From Streptomyces eurythermus (GTDB lineage: Bacteria; Actinomycetota; Actinomycetes; Streptomycetales; Streptomycetaceae): 64,000 bases of DNA. Position 1 is the stretch's first letter. Every line of letters begins with the position of its first letter. Below are positions 55,403-64,000 of this stretch, piece by piece. A program made the translations under genes and the position numbers. Location of the stretch: contig NZ_BMSK01000018.1 in the NCBI RefSeq assembly GCF_014649115.1, forward strand, positions 136,713 to 200,712. The letters run 5' to 3'. The notes below the pieces were generated by a model. The model was not told the origin of the DNA. It was given only the letters and a program-made list of their open reading frames with translations, and made no database searches.

Positions 55403-57237
55403 GCGACGACTGGAAGAAGCAACCGGAGTACAAGTCCGCTGCGCAGCAGGTCGACAAGGAGGTCGGCCAGCAGGTCAGGCCCATCACGACCGCGCAGAAC
55501 ATGCTGGCGAACATGCCGTTCTTCGGCGGTGTCCGGGTCAACCTCGTCGGATCGACGAACTTCGAGGGTCACAAGCTCAACGAGATGATCGACCTGGTCG
55601 AGCATGCCAATCCGGAGCACCTCGAGCTGACCAGCAAGTCCCTGTTCGACGCCGGCAAGGACATCCGCAAGGCCGCGTCGGACCTGGAGCAGCACCTCAG
55701 GGTCGACTGGGAGGGCGAGGGTGCCGAGGCCTTCCACAAGTACACGCAGCAGCTCATCCACTACACCAACAGCCTCGCGGGATACGCCGAAGCGGCCGGC
55801 ACCCACCTCTCCGTAGCGGCCACGGGGCTCGCCTCCGCCCGCAGCTCCATGCCGCCCAGGGACACCCGCCCGGCGGCCGAGCAGAAGCTGCCCACAGAGC
55901 TGCCCAAGGCCAAGCAGGTCGACAGCAACCCGGACTACGTGGCCGCGCTGAAGGTCGAGAAGAACCGGCAAGAGGCCATCAACCAGATGAACCGGCTGGC
56001 CTCGTACTACAAGGTCGCGGCGATAGACCTCAGCAAGGAGAAGGAGCCGGAGCCGATCCAGCCCATTCCGGGCCTTGGAGTGCCCAGGCCTTTTACTGAC
56101 GAAGGTAGGGAAGGGTACGGCTCTGGCCCGACGTCGTCCGCGTCGACACCCAGGACTGCAATCCGGGGCGATGGCGGTGAAGGTTACGTTGATACGGCCA
56201 CGTCGAACGGGACAACCGCCCACGGCCACGTGAGCGTTCCGCCGCTCAAGGAAGTCCACGAGCCCGGCGCGCCCTCCGGCCACGATGTCGGCACGGAGAT
56301 CAACACCACGACCACCCTGCCCCCGCAGGTACCCACCGCTCCGTCACCCACCTCCCCGACGCCCACTCTGCCGACGACCAGCGGCGGCGGGCCGATGCCG
56401 CCACTGCCCACCGGGCCGATGGCGCCTCCGGTCACGCCGACCGGTCGTACCCCCGGCTACGGGCCCGGCGGACGGCCCCCGGTGACCGCGCAGGGACGTA
56501 CGGGCCCTGCGGGTACCGGAACCGGCCGAGTGCCGCAGGGGCCGGCGGGCCAGTCAGGGCGTACCGTCTCCACCGGTCGTGTTCCGCAGGGACCGGTGGG
56601 TCAGGCAGGACGTTCCGTACCGGGCAGCCGGGTGCCGCAGGGTCCGACGGGCCAGGCCGCTCGTGCGATGGGACGCGCGACTCCCGCGGGTCAGCCGGGT
56701 GCCCGGGGGCCCGTTCAGTCCGGGCGCACCCCGGTAGGCCGCCCCGTCACCGGCGGTACACCGAGGACGACCGGCACCCCTGGGACGCGTCCGGGAGCGA
56801 CCGGTCCCACGGGCCCGGCGCGCAACGGTGTCGTGGGCGGCAAGCCCGTCACGGGCCGTACGTCCGGATCCACGGCCAATCCCCGTGTCCCGCGCGGTAT
56901 GGTCGTCGGCGCCGAGGAACCGGCCTCCACCACACCGGCGAAGGGCGCCTTCGGCCAGCGTGGAGTCGTGGGCGGCCCTGCGGCCAAGCCGGAACCCGGT
57001 GCGGGTCAAGCGGTGCTGCGGTCGGCGAGCAATCCCGAGGGTGTCATCGGCGCGGCGCGCAACACCACCGGTTCTCAGCTCAAGGGCTCCGAGCCCGGCG
57101 CCACGGGGCTGGGCCGCGGTGCGGTGGGCGGTCGACAGGCTCCGGCCGGTGAGAACGGCCGCGTCGGCGGAGCCGCCTCGACGGACCAGCACCGCTCGTC
57201 GCAGCAGCGGCGCGATGCGCCTCGGCAGAGCGACTGA
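55399..57237 (+). CDS. WXG-domain protein with long Pro/Gly/Arg-rich repeat tail
   Basis: 612-aa protein. The N-terminal 220 residues are helical, with the WxG motif Trp104-Glu-Gly106 in RVDWEGEGAEAF, as in WXG100/PPE-type ESX substrates. After about residue 235 it becomes low-complexity Pro/Gly/Thr/Arg sequence with repeats such as GRVPQGPxGQ (three copies near residues 375-415) and several GGxP elements. No signal peptide. Start is GTG 55399, overlapping the previous stop by 4 bp. Likely an ESX-secreted, surface-exposed or structural protein; the tail may interact with the cell wall. Confidence 0.8.
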   Translation: MSDDWKKQPEYKSAAQQVDKEVGQQVRPITTAQNMLANMPFFGGVRVNLVGSTNFEGHKLNEMIDLVEHANPEHLELTSKSLFDAGKDIRKAASDLEQHLRVDWEGEGAEAFHKYTQQLIHYTNSLAGYAEAAGTHLSVAATGLASARSSMPPRDTRPAAEQKLPTELPKAKQVDSNPDYVAALKVEKNRQEAINQMNRLASYYKVAAIDLSKEKEPEPIQPIPGLGVPRPFTDEGREGYGSGPTSSASTPRTAIRGDGGEGYVDTATSNGTTAHGHVSVPPLKEVHEPGAPSGHDVGTEINTTTTLPPQVPTAPSPTSPTPTLPTTSGGGPMPPLPTGPMAPPVTPTGRTPGYGPGGRPPVTAQGRTGPAGTGTGRVPQGPAGQSGRTVSTGRVPQGPVGQAGRSVPGSRVPQGPTGQAARAMGRATPAGQPGARGPVQSGRTPVGRPVTGGTPRTTGTPGTRPGATGPTGPARNGVVGGKPVTGRTSGSTANPRVPRGMVVGAEEPASTTPAKGAFGQRGVVGGPAAKPEPGAGQAVLRSASNPEGVIGAARNTTGSQLKGSEPGATGLGRGAVGGRQAPAGENGRVGGAASTDQHRSSQQRRDAPRQSD

Positions 57238-57262
57238 ACAGCGAGCGAGGACGTACACAGGC

Positions 57263-58528
57263 ATGAAGCCAGGGACCAGCCGAAGCGGCCCGAGGAGGGC
57301 CATCCTGACAAGGCCCAACGCGCGGCGTCTGTCCGCCGTGTGTTCGGCGCTTGGAGCGCTTGTCGTGATGTCGGCGACGCTTGCTCCGGAAGCTGCCGCC
57401 GTCGATATCCGGTCCAAGGAGTGGTACCTGGACTTCATGGGTGCTGACGACATCTGGAAGATCAGCACGGGTAAGGGGGTGAAAGTCGCTGTGATCGACA
57501 GTGGGGTCAATCCGGCGACTCCCTCCCTCAAGGGGCAGGTACTCGTGGACGAAGTACCCAAGTCCGTTTCCTACCACGTCACCCATGACAAGGACGGGCA
57601 CGGCACTTCCATGGCCGAGATCATCGCGGGCACGGGAGCCGGAGGCGGTATCAAGGGTCTTGCTCCGGACGCCAAAATCATTCCCTTTCGCATTGATGGT
57701 GGGGGACTGGTAGGCGAGGAAATCGCCAGGACACCCAGCGTCCCCAAAGCGATTCGGGCAGCCGCCGACAGTGATGCGAGAATCATCAACATGTCTTTCG
57801 GGGGCGGGGACGTCCACGATGGCACGGACACCGCTATTAAGTACGCGGTTTCAAAGGGGAAATTGCTTTTCGCTGCCATCGGTAACGACGGCGACAAGGG
57901 AAACATGCCTTCCTACCCGGCCAACTTCCCCGGCGTCATCGGCGTATCCGCCCTCGACAAGACCGGCACGGTCGCCAAGTTCTCCACGTACGGAAACTAC
58001 GTGGATCTCTCGGCCCCGGGCCTGCACGTCCCTTCCTGGTGCGACGGTACGTTCACCGAGTACTGCGACACCCGGGGCACCAGCCCCGCCTCCGCCATCG
58101 CCTCCGCCTCCGCCGCGCTGATCTGGTCGGCTCACCCGGACTGGACGGCCAACCAGGTCCTGCGGTCCCTCGTCGACACGGCCGCCCGTGACTGGCCGAA
58201 GGACACGCCCAGCAAGTACCTCGGCTACGGCGGTGTCCGTCCTCGGCGGGTGTTGATCAACAAGAACATCGACCCCGGACCGCCCGACGTCGATCCGCTT
58301 GCCGCCGAGAACGGCACGTTGTCGGCGTCCCCGAGCCCCTCGGCCAAGACTCCGTCCGATAAGCCGAGCAAGGAGGCTGGTTCCTCCGGCGGTCCCACCT
58401 CCGCCGCCGCGAAGGACACCGATTCCGGCAGTGGCACCCAGACCTGGGTGATCATCGGCGCCGTAGCCGCCGTACTGGTCATCGGAGGCGCCGGTTTCGC
58501 CGTGCTGCGCGCACGCCGTAACGCCTGA
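57263..58528 (+). CDS. Second mycosin-like subtilisin protease
   Basis: 421-aa S8 serine protease. Signal anchor about residues 20-46 (ARRLSAVCSALGALVVMSATL), catalytic Asp79 (VIDSGVN), His113 (DGHGTSMAE), Asn208 (IGNDG) and Ser274 (RGTSPASA). A Ser/Lys/Pro-rich linker follows, then a C-terminal membrane helix (WVIIGAVAAVLVIGGAGFAVL) and RRNA tail. It is clearly paralogous to the mycosin at 48460, but diverged. Start is ATG 57263. It lies between the WXG-repeat protein and esxBA. The part 57600-57900 is less GC-rich than the rest. Confidence 0.92.
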   Translation: MKPGTSRSGPRRAILTRPNARRLSAVCSALGALVVMSATLAPEAAAVDIRSKEWYLDFMGADDIWKISTGKGVKVAVIDSGVNPATPSLKGQVLVDEVPKSVSYHVTHDKDGHGTSMAEIIAGTGAGGGIKGLAPDAKIIPFRIDGGGLVGEEIARTPSVPKAIRAAADSDARIINMSFGGGDVHDGTDTAIKYAVSKGKLLFAAIGNDGDKGNMPSYPANFPGVIGVSALDKTGTVAKFSTYGNYVDLSAPGLHVPSWCDGTFTEYCDTRGTSPASAIASASAALIWSAHPDWTANQVLRSLVDTAARDWPKDTPSKYLGYGGVRPRRVLINKNIDPGPPDVDPLAAENGTLSASPSPSAKTPSDKPSKEAGSSGGPTSAAAKDTDSGSGTQTWVIIGAVAAVLVIGGAGFAVLRARRNA

Positions 58529-58647
58529 GCGGTCTCCCGCATACCTGCTCATTCGCCGAGTGAGCAGAGACCCGCTTGCCATCAGTGCTGACGCCCGACA
58601 CACGACTCAGCGCCCGGCAAGGTCAGTTCACACAGAAAGGCATGGAA

Positions 58648-58989
58648 ATGGCGACGCAGCGCCAGAAGGTAAGTGACAAGGACATCATCGTCCTCGAAAA
58701 GGAGCTTCTGCACCGTTTCGAGGGCATCAAGGGCCAGCTGAAGGAACTGCAGGCCCTCATCGACAGCCTCGAGGGCAACTGGAAGGGCATCGGCGCCGGC
58801 GCGTTCAACGCCAAGCAGACCGAGATCAACGAGCGCATGGTCCGGATCGGCAACATCCTCGCCAAGTTCATCGAGGCCATGAGCACGACCCGGAAGATCA
58901 AGGACGGCACGGAGGACGAGGTCCGTTCGCAGGTCCAGAGCATCGACGTCAGCGTCGGCGGCTCGACTTCGGCCCTGTCCAGCTACTGA
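58648..58989 (+). CDS. esxB: WXG100-family ESX protein (EsxB-like)
   Basis: 113-aa helical-hairpin secretion substrate with Trp45-Lys-Gly47 at the turn (EGNWKGIGAGAF). The helices are LHRFEGIKGQLKELQALIDSL and ERMVRIGNILAKFIEAM. I choose ATG 58648, 7 nt after AAAGG; an ATG 6 nt earlier is too close to it. It lies 38 bp before the second WXG100 gene; the two should form a heterodimer exported by the ESX system. EsxB/EsxA naming follows the usual Streptomyces order. Confidence 0.85.
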   Translation: MATQRQKVSDKDIIVLEKELLHRFEGIKGQLKELQALIDSLEGNWKGIGAGAFNAKQTEINERMVRIGNILAKFIEAMSTTRKIKDGTEDEVRSQVQSIDVSVGGSTSALSSY

Positions 58990-59027
58990 TCCCCGCCAGG
59001 TCACCACTTCTCAGCAACGGAGCAATC

Positions 59028-59330
59028 ATGGGCGTCAACAACAGCGGCGAGCTCGAAGTTTCCTACGGCAGCCTCGACGAGACCGCCACCCAGCTGGCCA
59101 ACCACGCGCGGCGGCTCGAAGAGGGCCTTGAGGCCATCAAGCAGAAGGTCGCCGGCGTCGCCAGCATGTGGGAGGGCGAGGCCCACAACGCGTACACCGA
59201 GCAGCAGGCCGCCTGGGACCGCGAGGCCCAGGGCATCCACGAGGCCCTGGTCCAGATCGGCAAGGTCGTGCACGCGGCCGGCGGTGACTACCAGGGCGGC
59301 GACCGCAAGGCCGCCAGCTACTTCATGTAA
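59028..59330 (+). CDS. esxA: WXG100-family ESX protein (EsxA-like)
   Basis: 100-aa ESAT-6-like protein with Trp48-Glu-Gly50 (ASMWEGEAHNAY) between two helices. The C-terminus ends GGDYQGGDRKAASYFM. Start is ATG 59028 with GGAG upstream. Length is typical of the family. A terminator follows, making esxBA a discrete expression unit. Confidence 0.9.
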   Translation: MGVNNSGELEVSYGSLDETATQLANHARRLEEGLEAIKQKVAGVASMWEGEAHNAYTEQQAAWDREAQGIHEALVQIGKVVHAAGGDYQGGDRKAASYFM

Positions 59331-59354
59331 GCCGGACCGCCACGGTACGGCAAC

Positions 59355-59385
59355 GGGGTGGGCACGCACGGGAGGTGCCCACCCC
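59355..59385 (+). terminator. Terminator hairpin after esxA
   Basis: A perfect 11-bp stem GGGGTGGGCAC/GTGCCCACCCC with a 9-nt loop, 24 bp after the esxA stop. It separates the highly expressed small secreted proteins from the kinase genes. Confidence 0.85.
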
Positions 59386-59431
59386 CTGTCGCGCCCGACG
59401 GACCAGCGCGACGAAGGACACCGGGACGGGA

Positions 59432-60349
59432 ATGCGTGCCACACAGGGCGCCGGGGAGGGCGCGGGCAGAGCCGCCGCGGCACGGCGGCGGGTGGGCCCC
59501 TACACCCTGATCACCGCCCTGGACGACCCCCGTGCGAAGGTGCCCGTCCCCGAGCGGCGGTACATCGCCCGCAGCACCGACGGCCTGCACACCGTCCTGC
59601 TGTCCCTCCCGCACCCCGGCGGCGACGCCCGACGCTTCCTCACCGAAGCCGAGGGCTCCCGTTATCTCCTCGGCCCCTGCGCCGCGCCCGCCACGGCCCT
59701 CGCCGCACCCGGTGAGGCGCCCTGGTACGTCCGCCCGTACCTGCCCGCCCTTCCGCTGCCGGCCGCCCTCGCCGTACACGGCGGTCCGCTGCCCGAGCGC
59801 ACGGTACGCGTCCTGGGCGTGGCCCTCGCCGAGACCTTGGCCATCGTGCACGGACAGGGTCTGGCCTTCGCGGGCGTGTCACCCGCGGCCGTCCTGCTCG
59901 CCGCCGACGGCCCGCGCCTCACCTGCTTCGGCGCCGTACGCGCCGCCGCCCCGGACGGCACGCCCCGCTCCGGCCTGCCGGGCCTGGAGGCGGGCAGCCT
60001 GCCACCGGAGCAGGCGTCCGGCGGGCGCCCGCGCCCCCTGGGGGACGTGTACGCCCTCGGCGCGACGCTCGCCTACGCCGCCACGGGACACACGACGCCG
60101 GAACGCGACGAACTCCCGGCCGCGCTCCGCCCGGTTGTCGGCCGGTGCCTGGCCCGCGACCCCGGCGCCCAACCGCAACTGGCCGAGATCATCCGCGCGT
60201 TGGCCGGCGATCCCGCCGCCGACTCCGCCACCCTCCGTACCCCCGGCTGGCTTCCCGGCCGCGTGATCGCCGCCCTCGCACACCAGTCGGCGACGGTGCT
60301 CAGGGCGGAGATCCCAGCCGAGACCGCGCCCGTACCCCACCCGGACTGA
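59432..60349 (+). CDS. Ser/Thr pseudokinase
   Basis: 305-aa protein with the eukaryotic-type kinase fold but without catalytic residues. The HRDLKPSN segment is replaced by FAGVSPAA (146-153), DFG is CFG (165-167), and no VAxK lysine or glycine loop is recognisable. The later motif PPEQASGGRPRPLGDVYALG (191-210) keeps the kinase C-lobe pattern, including Asp205. Start is ATG 59432. It is 8 bp ahead of an active-looking kinase and two further kinase genes follow, so it may regulate one of them. Cytoplasmic. Absence of activity is inferred from sequence. Confidence 0.85.
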   Translation: MRATQGAGEGAGRAAAARRRVGPYTLITALDDPRAKVPVPERRYIARSTDGLHTVLLSLPHPGGDARRFLTEAEGSRYLLGPCAAPATALAAPGEAPWYVRPYLPALPLPAALAVHGGPLPERTVRVLGVALAETLAIVHGQGLAFAGVSPAAVLLAADGPRLTCFGAVRAAAPDGTPRSGLPGLEAGSLPPEQASGGRPRPLGDVYALGATLAYAATGHTTPERDELPAALRPVVGRCLARDPGAQPQLAEIIRALAGDPAADSATLRTPGWLPGRVIAALAHQSATVLRAEIPAETAPVPHPD

Positions 60350-60357
60350 AGACGGCC

Positions 60358-62572
60358 ATGCCCTCCCCACTCACCCACGACGACCCCCGCGCGATCGGCC
60401 CCTATCGGCCCGTGGCCCGCCTCGGCAGCGGCGGTATGGGCACCGTCTACCTGGCCCGCAGCGCGGGCGGTCGTACCGTCGCGTTGAAGACGATGCACGC
60501 CCGCATCGCCTCCGACCCGGCCTTCCGCACCCGGTTCCGGCTGGAGATCGACGCGGCACGGGTCGTGGGGGAGCGGTACGGCGCGGGGGTCGTGGACGCG
60601 GACGTGCGGGCCGAGACACCGTGGCTGGCCACGGAGTACGTGCTCGGACCGCCCCTCGACGAGGCGGTGGAGCTGTGCGGCCCGCTGCCCGAGCGAACCG
60701 TACGGGCGCTCGGCGCGGCGCTGTGCGGCGCGCTCGGGCAACTGCACGCGTCCGACGTCGTACACCGGGACCTCAAGCCGTCCAATGTGCTCGTCACCGC
60801 CTACGGCCCGAAGGTCATCGACTTCGGCATCGCCCGCGCGGCCGGCGACGAGCGCCTCACCCGGGTGGGGGTCGCGGTCGGCACCCCCGCCTACATGTCA
60901 CCGGAGCAGGCGAGCGGCCAGGAGCACCAGGCGGCGGGGGATGTGTTCGCGCTCGCCGGGCTGCTCGTCTTCGCGGTCACCGAGCACCCGCCCTTCGGCC
61001 ATGGCCAGGCGGCCGACCTGCTCTACCGGGTGCGGTACACCGAGCCCGATCTGACCGGCGTACCTGACGCCCTGGTGCCCGTCCTCGCCCGCTGCCTGGA
61101 CAAGAACGCCTACCGCCGGCCGACCACAGACTGGCTGGCGGCCCACTTGCACGACGGCACGGGCGAGTTCGCCGACCACCTGCCGGACACCCTCCTGGCC
61201 GACATAGGGCGCCGGGCGACCGAGGTCTGGCAGCTCACTCCCCGGCGGCTGCCGGCTCCGGCCGAGGAACCGGAGACGCCGCCCACCGCGGTGTCACGGG
61301 GCTGGTCGCGTCGGCGGTTGCTCCTCACCGGAGCGGGTGCGGCAGCCGGGTTGACGGGGGCCGGCGCGGGGGCGTGGGCCTTCACCCGGGACGCCGGAAG
61401 AGCGAGGCCCCAGCCCACCCCCGGGCCCCGCAACAGCCTGTTGCCGAGGAGGCGGCTGGACTCCCTGTGGCAGATCCAGATCGGCGAGCAGAGCCGCTTC
61501 GAGAGCTCCATGCCGTCACACCCGAGCCCCCTCGGGAACCTGGTGACGACGGTGGTGGGTGATGTGGCCGGTGTCGTGGCGCGGACCGGGCACCGGGCGT
61601 GGACGGTGCCGTACCTGGACATGGCCTGGCAGATCGCCTCCGACGGTACGCGTCTCGTCGCGATCGTCTCCTCCGACCACCCCGCCGCCGACCGCGGCTC
61701 CGCCGGCGGGCCCGCGCTGCTCCTCGCCTCCCTCGACCTCGTCAAGGGCGAGATGAACAAGCCGTTCGCCCGCCTGTCCGACTTCAACGGGGACCTCTTC
61801 CCGGACCAACTGGTGTGCACCGCCGACGGCGTCGCCTATGTGGCGGCCGGCCGCGGACGGTACGTCCACAACACGTTCTCGGCCGAGCAGACCTGGTATC
61901 TGCTCGCCGTCGACATCGGCACCGGCAAGCCGTTGTGGCACACACCACTGCCCGCACGTCGTCCGGGCACCGAGCGGTTCTACTTCCTCGCCGCCGCCGT
62001 GGTGGGAGGCCATCTGGTGGCACTCCAGGAGGCCGACGACGGCACCGTGCACGCGGTCGTACGCGACACCCGCGACGGTGCCGTCCGCTGGGACCACCCG
62101 CTCGACGGCGTCAGGGCGGATCGCGTACGTCTGCCGCTGACCACCGACGAACAGCACCTGTACGTGGGAACCGGCCGGCTGCGGGCTCTCAGGCTTCGCG
62201 ACGGCAAGGTGGCCTGGGACTCGAAGACCACGCGCCCAGGACGCACCTACGGGCCACCGGCCGTGAAGGACGGCACCCTGTACGCGGTGGAGAAGGGACT
62301 CGGGCTGGTCGCCCTCGACCCCGCGAGCGGTCGTGTCCGATGGGAGGAGAAGGGTGGCGGGGGGCGCCGAGGCGGACGTGAACTGCGCACCCGTGATCGG
62401 CACCGACTACGCGTACAGCAAGCGCGGGTCCAAGCTCTGGACGATCGCGCTCTCCTCCCGCACTCCGGCACAGGCGTACGAGACCACCGGTGACCGTTTC
62501 ATCGCCCATGAGACCTCCAACGTGGTCATCGCCCAGGGCGGTGGTTTCCTGGCGGCTTTCCCGTTGCGATGA
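60358..62572 (+). CDS. Ser/Thr kinase with PQQ-like sensor domain; reading frame interrupted
   Basis: Receptor-type kinase. The cytoplasmic kinase domain is complete: glycine loop GSGGMGTVY (23-31), Lys44, HRDLKPSN (Asp138), DFG (155-157) and GTPAYMSPEQ. After a basic SRRRLLL there is one membrane helix (about 322-345), then an outside beta-propeller of PQQ-like repeats. As sequenced the frame ends at 62493 with an Arg-rich out-of-frame tail. The sequence continuing the propeller (EADVNCAPVIGTDYAYSKRG) is in the next frame and ends at 62572. Removing one G from the G6 run at 62359-62364 restores one 737-residue protein. Either a sequencing error or a real lesion. Confidence 0.85.
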
Positions 62573-62603
62573 GCCGTCCGGTCAGAAGAGAGAGCGATCA
62601 GCG

Positions 62604-64000
62604 ATGAGACCCCTGGAGACCGGCGACCCGATCCGCCTCGGCCCGTACCGGCTGCTCGGTGTGCTGGGCGAGGGCGGCATGGGCAAGGTGTATGTCGGGC
62701 AGGACCACGCCGGTACGGTCGCCGCCGTGAAGGTGCTCCGCCCGGAAATGGCCCACGACACCGACCTCGCCCAGCGCTTCCTGCGCGAGGCACTGGCGGC
62801 GCAGGCGGTCCGGAGCCCCGGTGTCGCGGCGGTGCTGGCGGCACAGCGGGAGGGCGGACGGCCATGGATCGCCACCGAATTCCTCGCCGGCCCCACACTG
62901 GACCAGATCGTGGACCGGCACGGCCCGCTGGACGACGCACGGCTCCGCGCCCTGGCCGTGTCGATCGCCCGCACCCTGCGCGACATCCACGCGAGCGGCT
63001 TCGTCCATCGCGACCTCAAGCCGCCGAACATCGTGCTCACCTCGGCCGGCCCCCGCGTCATCGACTTCGGCATCGCCCGCCCCGAACACGGGCTCACCCT
63101 GACCACCACCGGTCAGATCCCGGTCACACCGGGGTACGGCGCCCCAGAGCAGGTACTGGGCCGCCGCGTCACCCCCGCGGCCGATGTCTTCTCGCTCGGT
63201 GCCCTCCTGGTCTACGCGGCCACCGGGCACCGGGCGTTCCAGGGCACGAACGTGGCCACCGTCCAGTACGCGGTCGTCCACGGCGAGCCGGACTGGCGGG
63301 GCGTCAGTCCCGAGCAGCACGCGCTGATCGCACCCTGCCTCGCCAAGGACGCGGCCGCCCGGCCCACTCCGGAACAGATCGCCACCGCCTTCCGGGGACC
63401 GAAGAAGGCCGCGGCGGTGTGGAAGCGCGGACCCGTGGCGGACGCCGTCAAGGAGCGGGAGCGCGAGATAAGGGACCTCTCCGCACCGCTGCTGACGACG
63501 CGAGCGGCGGCGGGTCACTCCAGGCGGCGCCTGCTCACCCGGGTCGCCGCCGGCGGGGCCGTGCTCGCGGCCGCCGGAACCGGGGCGGGCTGGTGGCTGC
63601 TTCGCGGGAGCGGAAGCGACAAGCGCGATGACGACTTGTTCACTTACCCTCCCGCTGCGCGGACGCCGACGGCACGTCTGCTCTCCGCCGACGAGGGTGA
63701 CTACATCATCGGGGGGTCGCCCAAAGCCTTGTGGAAGACGATCGGTGCGACCAGCGCCATGGCACCGGCGCCGCTGCCGATACGGGACGTCGTCATAGTC
63801 GGCCATCCCGTCACCGGCGTGGTGGCCTACAACGTCGTGGACGGCAAGCGCCGCTGGAGCGCGCCGACGATGCAGATGACGTGCCGCTACCTGTCGCTGT
63901 CCGATCGCCTGCTCGTGGCCGCCGACGACCACGGCACCCTGCACACCTTCCTCCCGTCGACCGGAGAGCCCAAGTGGACCGCCAGGGCCGACACCGAGAT
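62604..64000 (+). CDS. Ser/Thr kinase with likely extracytoplasmic sensor, partial (3' end beyond window)
   Basis: About 465 codons visible. Glycine loop LGEGGMGKVY (21-30), Lys43, HRDLKPPN (Asp137) and DFG (154-156) are intact, with TPGYGAPEQ as the activation-segment end. A basic HSRRRLLTRVA stretch leads to one membrane helix (about 314-332), then the start of an extracytoplasmic domain with PQQ-propeller features (VVDGKRRWSAPTMQM, PSTGEPKWTA). Start is ATG 62604, 31 bp after the previous kinase. It appears paralogous to that kinase. Confidence 0.9.
   Translation, partial: MRPLETGDPIRLGPYRLLGVLGEGGMGKVYVGQDHAGTVAAVKVLRPEMAHDTDLAQRFLREALAAQAVRSPGVAAVLAAQREGGRPWIATEFLAGPTLDQIVDRHGPLDDARLRALAVSIARTLRDIHASGFVHRDLKPPNIVLTSAGPRVIDFGIARPEHGLTLTTTGQIPVTPGYGAPEQVLGRRVTPAADVFSLGALLVYAATGHRAFQGTNVATVQYAVVHGEPDWRGVSPEQHALIAPCLAKDAAARPTPEQIATAFRGPKKAAAVWKRGPVADAVKEREREIRDLSAPLLTTRAAAGHSRRRLLTRVAAGGAVLAAAGTGAGWWLLRGSGSDKRDDDLFTYPPAARTPTARLLSADEGDYIIGGSPKALWKTIGATSAMAPAPLPIRDVVIVGHPVTGVVAYNVVDGKRRWSAPTMQMTCRYLSLSDRLLVAADDHGTLHTFLPSTGEPKWTARADTE

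Noticed and set aside
59375..59431. Upstream extension of the pseudokinase reading frame
   Set aside because: It starts inside the terminator hairpin after esxA; ATG 59432 is the better start.

Overview
This is a high-GC actinobacterial chromosome segment, almost certainly Streptomyces. The evidence is third-position G/C bias throughout, frequent GTG starts, many 4-bp ATGA/GTGA gene overlaps, Tat signal peptides, a dxr-rseP-ispG cluster, a rimP-nusA-ylxR-infB-rbfA-truB operon, and a Streptomyces-type ESX/type VII secretion locus. I see no rRNA, tRNA, CRISPR array, insertion sequence or prophage.

Region 1 (1-15320) looks like a self-contained xyloglucan-utilisation locus. A GH3 glycosidase (minus strand, running off the left edge) is divergent from a tightly overlapped run: Tat-lipoprotein sugar-binding protein, two ABC permeases, GH74-type xyloglucanase, GH42 beta-galactosidase, GH95 alpha-L-fucosidase and GH12 endoglucanase. 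A convergent LacI-family repressor follows. A palindrome, TCGAAGCGCTTCGA, occurs in perfect form three times and in imperfect form once, only in front of the GH3 gene, the transporter operon and the repressor gene. The enzyme set fits fucosylated/galactosylated xyloglucan. No ABC ATPase or GH31 alpha-xylosidase is visible here.

Region 2 (15499-28329) is mostly housekeeping: an acyl-CoA dehydrogenase, a secreted lamin-tail protein, the MEP isoprenoid genes dxr and ispG flanking a site-2 protease, a DUF6881-like protein, two GNAT acetyltransferases, prolyl-tRNA synthetase, a non-coding tract with a 70-bp duplicated repeat, a phosphotransferase-fold protein with a destroyed catalytic loop, a ferritin-like DUF4439 protein and a Tat lipoprotein.

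Region 3 (28571-40680) carries the ribosome-maturation/translation-initiation genes (rimP, nusA, ylxR, infB, DUF503, rbfA, truB) and ribF. Between truB and ribF sits an unusual 1170-residue protein. It has a trypsin-like fold that has lost two of three catalytic residues, then a NACHT/STAND-like NTPase, then a long helical-repeat region.

Region 4 (40798-64000) is an ESX/type VII secretion locus: an EspI-like MinD-type ATPase with Pro/Gly repeats, a linked hypothetical protein, EccE, EccB, two mycosins, a likely EsxB/EsxA pair with its own terminator, two other WXG-type or ESX-linked proteins, and a minus-strand accessory module (small protein, 766-residue glycine-zipper protein, lipoprotein, frameshifted gene). 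It ends in a pseudokinase and two Ser/Thr kinases, at least one with an extracytoplasmic PQQ-like sensor. EccC and EccD are not in the window and should lie to the right. Two genes here appear frameshifted (near 50915 and in a G6 run at 62359-62364). Coordinates of starts are my readings of start codon plus ribosome binding site.
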